DNA of 64,000 nt from Rapana venosa (lineage: Eukaryota > Mollusca > Gastropoda > Neogastropoda > Muricidae). The translations under genes and the position numbers were made by a program. Numbering within the stretch: the stretch's first letter is position 1; the number at the start of each line of letters is the position of its first letter. Location: the NCBI GenBank assembly GCA_028751875.1, contig CM054153.1, positions 11,139,136-11,203,135 of the forward strand, written 5' to 3'. Below, piece by piece: positions 56,801-61,735 of the stretch. The notes beneath the pieces were generated by a model. That model had not been told where the DNA came from, did no database searches, and worked only from the letters and a program-made list of their open reading frames with translations.

Positions 56801-57842
56801 ATTGCTGTTGTGTTTATAATCCACTGAAACCTGCTGAGTGGCTTCTTTAACTAGATGTTAGCATTTCTCAAATTGATTGATAGGCAATAGGTGAATGAAA
56901 ACTGCACAGAACAGAAAGTGCCAAGGCAGCATGTGACCAAGCCATTTGAGAACAAGTTTAAGCTAGACTAATTCTCAGAAATAACCTGTTACCAGTATAC
57001 TAATGAATGGGGTGATGAGATGGGACAGTGTTTACTCGTAAATGGGGTAGAAAGAGGCAAGGTCCATAGGGTAACCTTTGAAGGGGAAAGTGAGCCCTCA
57101 TTATGATCACTTGCATTATTCTGGGATGCTAGGGTTAAATGTGTGAATGCAGATGCAGGAAGCGAGTAATGGAACAATCTTGTGAAAAGCAGGTATGCTG
57201 TAGGGTTGGTTGATGAAATGCACCTGTCAAGAATACAAGAGGTTGCGAGTTCAGTTCCATTTGATCCAGATTTTTTCACCATCCAATAGAGGGTATGAAC
57301 AGTTGTGGTGTTAGCTCACAAAGACTATAAACCGATGTGCAGCACATAGTACGTTGCCCTTTAATGAACCTTGACAAAAGTTGTCCCCTGGTCAAATTCT
57401 ATAGAAAGCTACTTTCATAAGAAAACAATTGGGCGTCAGGCACTGCTCTTATGGGAAGTGACACCCAAAGTTCACAAAGAAATCTGTGACTGAAAGATGA
57501 TACATAGCTGAATGCCTGTATGAATACTGGTGCAGTCCTGTGAATAGCAGGTTCAGTACATGGCTTCCTGTAATATGTCAGTAATAATAATGGGGCTCTC
57601 TTTTGGGTGTTGCAGGTGGTGGCGGATATGGAGACAGTCAGCAGAGTGGAGGAGGGTATGGGGGCCAGCAGGGTGGCTACGGCAGTCAGCAGGGAGGGTA
57701 TGGGGGCAACCAGCCCAACAGCCAGGGGACCAATCAGGGCATGGGCGGTGGGTACCAGCAGCGACAGGCTCCAGGGAATACTGGTGGTGGTGGCGGTGGC
57801 CGCGGCAGTGGCTCACAGAACTACCACCCTTACAGCCGATAA
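24198..57842 (+). CDS. DAZAP1: DAZAP1-like two-RRM hnRNP (11 coding exons, 423 aa)
   Basis: Joining 24198-24220, 31171-31211, 31700-31866, 32485-32526, 32825-32941, 33606-33654, 39285-39367, 41790-42033, 52964-53179, 55628-55690 and 57616-57842 gives 1272 nt with no stop before TAA. All junctions are GT-AG and all phases agree. RRM1 (about residues 9-86) has RNP2 KIFVGGL and RNP1 RGFGFVSF. RRM2 (106-182) has RNP2 KIFIGGL and RNP1 RGFGFLTF. Residues 183-200 form an RGG box; the rest is Gly/Gln/Pro-rich and ends NYHPYSR. Human DAZAP1 has the same layout, the linker resembling VDAKACNARGTTPK, the GKxVExKxAEPR sequence after RRM2 and a C-terminal HPYRR that acts in nuclear import. Length is close to the vertebrate protein (about 407 aa). 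By family knowledge it binds RNA to regulate splicing, translation and mRNA transport, shuttling between nucleus and cytoplasm. The Gly-rich, proline-poor tail is more hnRNP A/B-like than in vertebrate DAZAP1, so a sister hnRNP is the alternative. Confidence 0.88.
24870..26143. mobile_element. Non-autonomous element with about 200-bp inverted repeats
   Basis: The left arm (about 24872-25083) and right arm (about 25925-26143) are inverted copies of each other. Left blocks GTGGGTTGAAAGAGTAATGA, TCTTCAGAATTTCATATG, TTTCAGTCATGAGTCAGGCT and CTGACAGTTGTTATGCTGGA have complementary counterparts on the right. Identity looks about 85% by eye. The 840-bp middle is AT-rich and non-coding, and repeats the GGACATG motif. 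The structure fits a foldback or long-TIR MITE without transposase. Outer ends are approximate because a G run lies at the left and a second transposon abuts the right. Confidence 0.75.
26743..26748 (-). terminator. Poly(A) signal of the small antisense gene
   Basis: TTTATT on the plus strand is AATAAA on the minus strand, 60 bp after the TGA at 26808, an ordinary distance for a short 3' UTR. Confidence 0.5.
26808..28075 (-). CDS. Small two-exon gene inside the transposon (91 aa)
   Basis: Exon 1 is 28075-27971 (35 codons, donor GTGAGTATT). Exon 2 is 26978-26808 (56 codons plus TGA, acceptor TTTTTTCCCCAG). Both are phase 0, so the frames join exactly. The protein starts MLKCVQCRDSISELHSDGMF, with one CxxC pair. 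The second exon reads VELKFLKSKRTYYIWPPTDD, then IAWVPMEDTRPVGNPDITAR and ends QHYYFD. An in-frame stop lies upstream of the ATG, so this is the first start. I do not recognise the family; the WPPTDDIAWVP core resembles short C-terminal modules I associate with transposon-linked invertebrate proteins, but I cannot name one. It lies wholly within the 26144-28811 element and antisense within intron 1 of the DAZAP1-like gene. It could be a captured host gene fragment or an accessory gene of the element. The AATAAA at 26743 and CRE palindromes upstream suggest a complete transcription unit. Confidence 0.6.
28122..28245 (-). promoter_or_regulatory. Two CRE palindromes and a CCAAT box upstream of the small gene
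   Basis: Perfect TGACGTCA sites lie at 28122-28129 and 28238-28245, about 47 and 163 bp upstream of the ATG at 28075. An inverted CCAAT (AACCAATCAA on the plus strand) lies at 28081-28090. TGACGTCA binds CREB/ATF-type bZIP factors. Two exact 8-bp palindromes so close to a start codon are unlikely by chance, but function is inferred. Confidence 0.5.
29299..29607 (-). pseudogene. piggyBac transposase N-terminal relic in A1
   Basis: 102 codons from ATG at 29607 to a stop at 29299. It contains MDFFATRRFRRHRLFYFILT and ITAVESNRYAAEYFASHEIK. The ES/ETNRYA...YF pattern after an aromatic-rich DFF/LFF stretch is typical of the DDE transposase of PGBD/piggyBac, just before its catalytic domain. The catalytic aspartates and the C-terminal Cys-rich domain are missing. 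The frame is also open in A2 (51322-51014) and A3 (52075-51830). Confidence 0.6.
29806..30864. mobile_element. piggyBac-type element B, nested in A1
   Basis: It is bounded by TTAA at 29802-29805 and 30865-30868, with inverted ends CCCTTTGCTGGGC and GCCCAGCAAAGGG. The other A copies read CTCTTAACCAATCAG straight through at the corresponding point (for example 51516), so they show the empty site and prove that exactly one TTAA was duplicated. Length is 1059 bp. The minus strand from 30613 carries a degraded transposase N-terminal frame. Confidence 0.92.
30175..30613 (-). pseudogene. piggyBac transposase N-terminal relic in B
   Basis: From the ATG at 30613 the minus strand reads MDAIFESDMYDRFYGFHAEN, then after a stop GSNIDVSDLSSVCASDFVD, with more stops and frameshifts beyond. 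The acidic, Asp/Ser-rich start fits the N terminus of piggyBac-like transposases. A second open stretch (30498-30175) overlaps it in another frame and may hold shifted remnants. Confidence 0.45.
31171..31211 (+). CDS. DAZAP1: DAZAP1-like coding exon 2 (RNP2 of RRM1)
   Basis: Acceptor GTTGTTTCAG, donor GTGAGT. It encodes KIFVGGLSWDTDQ, the first beta strand and RNP2 motif of RRM1. It ends with one base of the Asp codon. Confidence 0.9.
31435..31660 (-). mobile_element. SINE family S2 copy in intron 2
   Basis: It carries CTCCGAGGGTCCCCAATGGT, GAAGGTAGCTGCATTCCTTC, ATGTATACTGGGTATCTTC and, on the minus strand, a B-box-like GGATTTGAATC after CCCATGGGTCCATGAAGTAA. The same order is found at 60640-60985. 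It lies between exons 2 and 3 of the DAZAP1-like gene. Confidence 0.6.
31700..31866 (+). CDS. DAZAP1: DAZAP1-like coding exon 3 (body of RRM1)
   Basis: Acceptor TTTGTTTCAG, donor GTACGT. It encodes DSLQGYFGQFGEITDC through RNP1 (RGFGFVSF) to HVIDGRT. It ends in phase 0. Confidence 0.95.
32485..32526 (+). CDS. DAZAP1: DAZAP1-like coding exon 4 (end of RRM1, linker)
   Basis: A 14-codon phase 0-0 exon encoding VDAKACNARGTTPK, with a polypyrimidine tract plus CAG before it and GTATGT after it. It closes RRM1 beta 4 and begins the inter-RRM linker. Confidence 0.92.
32825..32941 (+). CDS. DAZAP1: DAZAP1-like coding exon 5 (start of RRM2)
   Basis: 39 codons in phase 0-0. It encodes the linker TQNKFGGGMTGRTN and RRM2 RNP2 KIFIGGLPNN through CFSRFGN. 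Donor GTAAGG. Confidence 0.95.
33606..33654 (+). CDS. DAZAP1: DAZAP1-like coding exon 6 (middle of RRM2)
   Basis: It encodes ITDVVIMYDHEKGRSR plus one base of Gly. Acceptor TGTGTGCAG. The donor GTACAT departs from consensus at +4 to +6. The exon ends inside the RNP1 motif, which is completed by exon 7. Confidence 0.92.
33655..35665. other. Intron 6, 5' part: no gene seen
   Basis: AT-rich intronic sequence with G runs at 33872-33888 and 34950-34965. No splice-bounded open frame or known repeat family was found. Confidence 0.5.
35670..35952. mobile_element. 283-bp TTAA-flanked MITE
   Basis: Flanked by TTAA (35666-35669 and 35953-35956), with inverted ends CTCACTCCCTA and TAGGGAGTGAG. It is internally AT-rich with a G run (35742-35752) and has no coding capacity. 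TTAA duplication suggests mobilisation by a piggyBac- or Kolobok-type transposase. The ends differ from elements A, B and the 44474 element. Confidence 0.75.
36624..37572. repeat. Pair of about 90-bp direct repeats around a SINE
   Basis: Bases 36624-36706 and 37474-37563 share CTATTTATTCGATTACTTAT (ATTCT in the second), TTAATACAAAAATTATTT and GTAGATGTGTATATAGCTGT. An S1 SINE (36716-36940) follows the first copy. The spacing of about 850 bp is consistent with a tandem duplication or a decayed LTR-like pair; the intervening DNA has no recognised coding. Confidence 0.65.
36716..36945 (+). mobile_element. SINE S1, 5'-truncated, in intron 6
   Basis: CTTCGGATGAGACTATAAAC, CAGAACATCTTGCGCACAC, GTAGGCCATTGTGTGCCGGT and CACGGGGACTGGATGT, then the tail AATAAATAAATAAATAAG. 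The head is absent. Confidence 0.8.
37575..39284. other. Intron 6, 3' part: no gene seen
   Basis: AT-rich with a G run at 38041-38054. Open frames here are short, lack splice-site support in phase, and have no recognisable product. Confidence 0.5.
39285..39367 (+). CDS. DAZAP1: DAZAP1-like coding exon 7 (RNP1 of RRM2)
   Basis: Acceptor TTGGCTGTAG. It encodes GFGFLTFDNEDSVEQ through YVDVNGKQ and ends in phase 0. The donor GTTACT is weak (T at +3, C at +5), but it joins exactly to VECKKAEP in exon 8, the expected end of RRM2. Confidence 0.9.
39368..41789. other. Intron 7: no gene seen
   Basis: AT-rich sequence with scattered AATTACTT-like repeats (39600-39800, 40300-41560) suggesting an old unclassified repeat. 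No supported exon. Confidence 0.45.
41790..42033 (+). CDS. DAZAP1: DAZAP1-like coding exon 8 (RGG box and Gly/Gln/Trp repeats)
   Basis: Acceptor TGTGTGCAG, donor GTGAGC. It starts VECKKAEPRGTGGRGGG, then repeats of QGWGQGG, NWNQGWGNQ and GYNQQGWNQ. It ends CAA|G in phase 1. The RGG run is a typical RNA-binding and arginine-methylation region. Long antisense frames over this exon are shadows of its GC-rich repeats. Confidence 0.93.
42034..43690. other. Intron 8, 5' part: no gene seen
   Basis: Mixed AT-rich DNA with an A run near 42530-42545. Nothing recognised. Confidence 0.45.
43715..44195. repeat. CT/CA microsatellites in intron 8
   Basis: Alternating CT and CA blocks (43718-43872) and a CT array (44109-44168). 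The Ser/Leu/His-rich frames across them are artefacts. Confidence 0.9.
44474..46975. mobile_element. 2.5-kb TTAA-flanked element with GGGGGACCAC ends
   Basis: Flanked by TTAA (44470-44473 and 46976-46979). The left end GGGGGACCACTGCGTCAC and right end GTGAAATGCCGTGGTCCCCC form inverted repeats: 10 bp perfect, about 17 bp with mismatches. TTAA next to G-rich ends resembles Kolobok/T2-type MITEs of animals; piggyBac is the alternative. No transposase frame is visible in 2.5 kb, so it is non-autonomous or very decayed. G runs lie at 46047 and 46722. Confidence 0.7.
47000..47227 (+). CDS. Candidate phase-1 cassette exon of the DAZAP1-like gene, or relic ORF
   Basis: The acceptor-like TGTATCCAG before 47000 and the donor-like GTGTGT after 47227 bound 228 nt that are open in exactly the frame needed to sit between exons 8 and 9 (phase 1-1, 76 codons). 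The product includes VKMQDGYVATKRKKELFPVV, GMPFDLSLGMHVVPTGIPG and GVALKADHFSVVRPA and is not Gly-rich. The open frame continues past the donor to 47430. The polypyrimidine tract before the acceptor is poor. I do not recognise the peptide; it may be a relic of another repeat next to the 44474-46975 element. Confidence 0.25.
47698..48480. mobile_element. hAT-like family H copies (CAGTGTTGATTCTAGG ends)
   Basis: The segment starts TTGTTGATTCTACAGTGCGC and ends GAAATCCTAGAATCAACACTG, inverted versions of one another at the tips. Two 3' ends (GGGGGCCCTTGGGTCCC near 48040 and GGGGGCCCTTAGGCCCC near 48430) show a duplicated 3' half. It includes a C run plus CT array (47759-47822). The ends and a possible TATCATT-like flank duplication suggest an 8-bp-duplication superfamily such as hAT. 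Related copies lie at 49105-50012 and 58830-60230. Confidence 0.5.
48710..48810 (-). mobile_element. SINE family S2 fragment
   Basis: GAGCTCCAAGGTTCATCAAT, GGCGAGATTTTTT and TAAGTTAGCTGCATTCTTGC match the S2 copies at 31435 and 62425. Confidence 0.55.
49105..50012. mobile_element. hAT-like family H copy 2
   Basis: The left end CAGTGTTGAATTCTAGGGTG mirrors the right end AAATCCTAGAATCAACAC. The interior has CCCTTGCGGGATTCCCGCAT near the left, an AACATGGAAAGAACACTGCC block and GGGGGCCCTTGGACCCC near the right. The same interior order is found at 58830-60230. No transposase frame was found. Confidence 0.6.
50622..51729. mobile_element. piggyBac-type element A2, inserted in A3
   Basis: 1108 bp, ends CCCTAGTAGCGC and GCGCTACTAGGG, flanked by TTAA at 50618-50621 and 51730-51733. 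Similarity to A1 and A3 looks well above 95% by eye, so the family was active recently. The minus-strand 102-codon transposase relic (51322-51014) is open. Confidence 0.93.
51014..51322 (-). pseudogene. piggyBac transposase N-terminal relic in A2
   Basis: Same 102-codon frame as in A1, with a few substitutions (for example FDITVVESNRYAAEYF against FEITAVESNRYAAEYF). No stop or indel within it. It lacks the catalytic domain, so it cannot be a working transposase. Confidence 0.6.
52964..53179 (+). CDS. DAZAP1: DAZAP1-like coding exon 9 (PQGMGG repeats)
   Basis: 216 nt, phase 1-1. Acceptor TCTTTCAG, donor GTGTGT. It is made of PQGMGG-type hexapeptide repeats and ends GGYGGYGQYGQQ. Both edges split a Gly codon as G|GT, so skipping leaves the frame intact. 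Confidence 0.9.
53755..54404 (+). pseudogene. LINE reverse transcriptase relic in intron 9
   Basis: Broken frames give QNNRFH, KDRLASGVDE, WYDALRTTVKRHAFGQ, FFEVCRAVLVQGSV and MADYINGFAGKKE, in the order expected for RT motifs. It has multiple stops. The piggyBac-type copy A4 begins at 54406. A short LINE-like KRRRWIDNTEW stretch appears at about 55228-55262 beyond it, so A4 probably landed in this LINE. Confidence 0.55.
54406..55214. mobile_element. piggyBac-type element A4, eroded copy
   Basis: Starts TTAACCCTGGTAGCACTGAA and ends CCATGCTACTAGGATGAA. Interior blocks correspond in order to A1 but with many substitutions and deletions (about 800 bp remain). The right TTAA has decayed. It is much older than A1-A3. 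Confidence 0.8.
55628..55690 (+). CDS. DAZAP1: DAZAP1-like coding exon 10 (small Gly/Gln exon)
   Basis: 63 nt, phase 1-1. Acceptor CCTGTTGCAG, donor GTGAGT. It encodes GGQGGQQSMNYGGGYGQYQQ plus a final Q, bounded by split Gly codons like exon 9. Confidence 0.88.
55915..57134. mobile_element. piggyBac-type element A5, eroded and interrupted
   Basis: It begins within the family-A interior (GCGAAGTAGTGTCTTTCTAT) and ends GATGCTAGGG followed by TTAA (57135-57138). Between about 56285 and 57050 there is unrelated sequence, an unclassified insertion. The left end is missing. Confidence 0.65.
57616..57842 (+). CDS. DAZAP1: DAZAP1-like coding exon 11 (C terminus)
   Basis: Acceptor GGGTGTTGCAG. It encodes GGGYGDSQQSGGGYGGQQGG, GYGSQQGGYGGNQPN and the terminal GRGSGSQNYHPYSR before TAA at 57840. 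The last residues resemble the DAZAP1 C-terminal nuclear localisation signal. Confidence 0.93.
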
Positions 57843-58300
57843 ACTGTCATCTCCATGTTGTGCATCATCGTCATGTGGTGAATTTTATCAGTATCATGAA
57901 AGACGGTTCATTGACTGTGTCTTCATTGCTCATTTACTTTGGGTTCTTTAAAAAAAAAAAGAAAAAAAAAGTTGAGAGGGATGGAAATTAATAGGTTTTG
58001 GACCAGTTTCCACCAGAATGGGGGGGGGGGGGGAATTTTGTTAGCCTGGTGGACAGGAAATGTTTTGTTCTCTGGGATTGTTGCAATTTAGTTGACCATG
58101 GCGGGTGGGAGGGGTCAGGATTGAGAGGACTGCATGGGACATCATCCCCCCCAAGAAACACATTGAAGGCAGCTTGGTTTCCTGTGCACGAGTTAGTCAT
58201 TTGTCCTCAATGTTGTGAATAATATCAATGTCATTCATATACCATCAGAAAAGGGAATGGGTGTTGTCTTTGGTTGATAATAAACATTAAAATATGGGCC
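57843..58300 (+). other. DAZAP1: 3' UTR of the DAZAP1-like gene
   Basis: The UTR is inferred from the stop codon to just past the AATAAA at 58279-58284. It contains an A-rich run at 57951-57970 and a G run at 58020-58033. Confidence 0.6.
58279..58284 (+). terminator. DAZAP1: Poly(A) signal AATAAA of the DAZAP1-like gene
   Basis: First clear AATAAA after the stop codon, about 440 bp downstream, in the context GATAATAAACATTAAAATA. Cleavage 10-30 bp later is expected. Later signals are possible. Confidence 0.6.
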
Positions 58301-58419
58301 AAAAATTGTGTACTGGTGTAAAGCATGCATGTTCCTTCGAAACTGAAAGCATGTGCAGACGTGTGCATCTTCCATATTTGTTTGGAAATCTTTCTTAGAA
58401 GACAACAGGTATGGCTGGT

Positions 58420-58660
58420 GGCATGGCCTTCACCATCCCCCATCCTCTGGGTTAGTTCTTTATATACTTCTTTTTCAAAAGTCCTCGGGGTGACAACTGC
58501 TCACTCTTTCTCAGCCAATCAGAACAGCTCCTACTTAGTGAGAAGTCTGTTCCGATTGGCTGAGAAAGAGAGAGTTGTAGTCAATGTGGGCTTTCAAAAA
58601 AGTATATAAAGAACTAACCCAGAGGGTGGTGGCGGGGGATGGTGGAGGCCAACTTTCTTC
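58420..58660. mobile_element. Long hairpin (foldback) element
   Basis: The left arm CTCTGGGTTAGTTCTTTATA ... CTTTCTCAGCCAATCAGAAC and right arm GTTCCGATTGGCTGAGAAAG ... TATAAAGAACTAACCCAGAG are inverted, with only about 15 bp between them. Arms extend about 100 bp with small mismatches, reaching ACCATCCCC / GGGGATGGTGG. No coding. A foldback MITE or palindromic duplication is the likely origin. Confidence 0.85.
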
Positions 58661-58829
58661 TCTGGATTGTTGCAATTTAGTTGACACAGTTCTACGAACT
58701 TACTTCGGTGGGGGAAAGATTATTGCATATACCATCAATGGCACAACTTTACCACATTCACACTTTATTCAGGTCAGTAGGGCTACCCAAGGTCCAGAAC
58801 AGACACGAATACATTTACATTGCACCCTA

Positions 58830-58883
58830 GTGGGATTCCCGCAATGTGGGTCATGCGCCCTAACGGAACGGACGCCCGCCCCC

Positions 58884-58914
<31 letters not shown>

Positions 58915-60230
58915 AAAATCCTTTGGCAGCACAACTGCTATTATCTCTAAAACTTTTTTTTTTTTTTTAAATCCTTGACAGCACAACTGCTATTATCTCT
59001 AAAACTATTTCCATTGATGGTTCTGATTGGCTAAGCGCCTTACTTTAGACCAATCACAGGAACGGTAGCCTAGTTTGTCCTTGTCAGTTCCTACAGTGAT
59101 CATTATGTTGGTAGGCAAGATTTTCTGATTCACGCTTACAAGCCATCTTCATAATAAAGCAGACTCGCCCTGCTCTGTTGTCTGCTTCGTTTACATTGTC
59201 TTCCAAGAGGACATGTCCTCCAGAAATGACGTGATTTGGGACAGAAATTGTTGAGGAGATAGCAGACGCTGCGGCCCAGCAGGTTTGGAGCTGGGAGGTC
59301 TGACGAGACAAGTAGCCCTGGCTTGAAAACAGTGATCATGGCATGCAGTGGGCTGTGTATCAAACATGGAAAGAACTATGCTTTCACTGAAAGAGATTGC
59401 GCTAATTACAGAACACGCTAATTACAGAATGGCACTTGAAGCATCAGGCAAAAACACTGCCCATCACCAGGAGGCTGTACAAGATGAAACCCTTCAGAAA
59501 GACTTCCATCAGTTAGGCAACTCTCTCTCCCTCTCAATGTACTCTGGGGGGGGGGGGGCTTCCACATTGGCTTTAAATATTATGTCATCTAATCTCAGAA
59601 TGTTGGCTTTAAATATTATGTCATCTAATCTCAGAATGTGGAAATACACATTTGACACTCTCTCTGTCCTGTGTACGATCTTGGGGGGTTGAGAATGGAA
59701 ACAAGACTTTGATATTGGCTTTAACTTATAGATAACACAAATTTTCTCTCTCTCTCTCTCTCTCTCTCCCCCTCCCTCTCTCAATGGGGGGGATACTTTG
59801 ACATTGCCGTTAGCTTATCTAGCCCTATCTGAATGTGGAAATAGGAATTTGCTCTCTCTCTCTCTGTGTACCATCTAGGTGAGAAAAAAACACTTTATTG
59901 GCTTTTACCTCTAGTCTCATTAGATCTATCTTCCCAACTCCGTGGAAACACAAATTTGACTTTGAGGCACACACCCTCTCTCTCTCTCCTGTGTCACGAG
60001 TGCTTACTACAGATTAACTGCACATTTAAAATGAAGATTAAATCCTTTCTGCTGACTATCTGCTTATTTGCTTTGTTTCTCTTCACTGAAAAAATAGCAG
60101 ATACTGAAAAAAATAGCAGATACTGAGAGTACTGTAAGTAAATACTACTGGGGGGGGGGGGGTGCCCCCTTTTTTTCATTTTAGGGGGTCCTTGGACCCC
60201 TATTTTTGAAATCCTAGAATGAACACTGCA
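58830..60230. mobile_element. hAT-like family H copy 3
   Basis: It shares with 49105-50012 the blocks GGGATTCCCGCA, AAGTAGCCCTGGCTTGA, AACATGGAAAGAAC, GACTTCCATCAGTTAGGCAA and the 3' end GGTCCTTGGACCCC ... AAATCCTAGAATGAACACTG. It contains a 30-bp C run (58877-58904), G runs (59546, 60149) and CT arrays (59745-59785). A duplicated 30-bp block (AATATTATGTCATCTAATCT) occurs at 59574 and 59612. Confidence 0.6.
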
Positions 60231-60239
60231 TCTATTTTA

Positions 60240-60635
60240 CAGACATCGCCTTTATCTACCTACCTTCAGGGAACGTTACAAAACTGAAAACACTACAGCA
60301 ACTAATTTGAAAATTCTTGCACCTTTCAATCCCTGTGATCTTTTTTCCAAAACCTCCACCACAATGAATTATATATAATACTATACCAGCAAGCAATTCT
60401 TAATTATTAATGCTGAGCTAGTTGCACCTTCAAAAAAAAACAATTTTGGTGATTCTCAGTGTTGACAAGTCACCTTTGCTGGTCAGCAGCAGCAGCCACA
60501 AAGTCATCTGTGGTGGTAATCAGCAGCAGCCACGAAGTCATCTATGCTAACAAAAAAAGGCAGCCCAGACATATCAATGGTATTTTTCACATAACAACCC
60601 TGTCAATATTCACATACAATAAGTTTTTGGTGCAT
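60240..60635. other. Gene-free stretch, nothing recognised
   Basis: AT-rich flank with a duplicated CAGCAGCAGCCAC(A/G)AAGTCAT motif at 60485 and 60522. No exon is supported. Confidence 0.4.
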
Positions 60636-60639
60636 CTAC

Positions 60640-60990
60640 AATTAGTGGAAAGCTGCCAAGGTTCAATGGTGAGATTTTGGGTATACAACTTTTCTGCCGC
60701 AAAGAAGGTAGCCACATTCCATTGTTCTTCGGGGATGTGTGCTGGGTATGTTCACGTTTCTGTAACCCACCAAACTGAATTACAAGATCTTTATAATGTG
60801 CATACCTGATCTTCTGCATGGGTATAATATATGAAATGAATTCAGGCACTGGCAGGTCTACACTTGGCAGTTGACCTGCGAGATGGTAAAAATCCCCACC
60901 TTTAATTCACCAGACGTGCCGAGATTGGGACCTACAACTTCATGGACCCATGGGATTGAAGTTGAATGGTCCTAACCACTCGGCTTTTAG
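60640..60990 (-). mobile_element. SINE family S2 copy with internal insertion
   Basis: AAGGTTCAATGGTGAGATTT, GAAGGTAGCCACATTCCATT, TGTGTGCTGGGTATGTTCAC and GGACCCATGGGATTGAAGTT follow the order of the intron-2 copy, with about 100 extra bases between. It ends CCTAACCACTCGGC, which on the minus strand is a tRNA-like start (GCCGAGTGGTTAGG). Confidence 0.65.
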
Positions 60991-61295
60991 TGTTTGCTGA
61001 ATGTGTAAAATGAAAACATTTACAGTGAAAATGTCAACGAATATACTGCAAGCAGCATATAAAACTAGAATGTAATATTACAATAGGGGGCAAACTGGTC
61101 ATGGTGATAAAAAAAAATTATGCTATCATTATCAATGCATGATTGAAAAGAACTCTAACAAAGCTACACACATATGTCATGTTGTTTTTAATTAAACCCA
61201 CCCCCCAAAAATATTACTAGTCATAATCATACACTGAAAACATCACAGAGAGATCAGATAAAAAGTAAAATTTCTTCCATGGACTTGTTCCCCCA

Positions 61296-61735
61296 TAGGG
61301 CTGCCAGGGGCCTGTCTGTATAAATAGCATTCCCCTCTGAAAATTGTGCTAGGAATTCCATTTTTTTGTTTCTGCATGTCACCTATTGTCTATTTTCAGC
61401 CTTCTTGGTCCATTCTGATTTTTTTCCAGGAAGACTAAAAAGATAATGATGAGAGAGAATAATGCATGCTCAATTAGCAGTAGGAAAACAAAAATTCCCT
61501 ATTCAGTACCCAGAGACTATACATGTGATAATATCACTTTGTAGTTACTGACAGGAACAACTGAAATCTGATTCCAAAAGAAAAAAGAATGATTCTCTCC
61601 CAAGGTGAAGTCGGATGTGCTGGGCCTAACCTGTCAGGTGCATGACAGCAGCGTTATTACATTTTTGCTCATATGACAGACAACAATAGTTTCTAAGTGA
61701 GCATTCCACGAAGAAGAAATGTGACACTGCATGCA
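61296..61735 (+). mobile_element. Retroposon family R3 copy with GAA tail
   Basis: GGGGCCTGTCTGTATAAATA, TGTGCTAGGAATTCC, GAAGTCGGATGTGCTGGGCC and CATATGACAGACAACAATAG, ending near ACGAAGAAGAAATG. It is about 100 bp longer than the 21599 copy because of an AT-rich insertion at 61440-61590. Confidence 0.65.
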
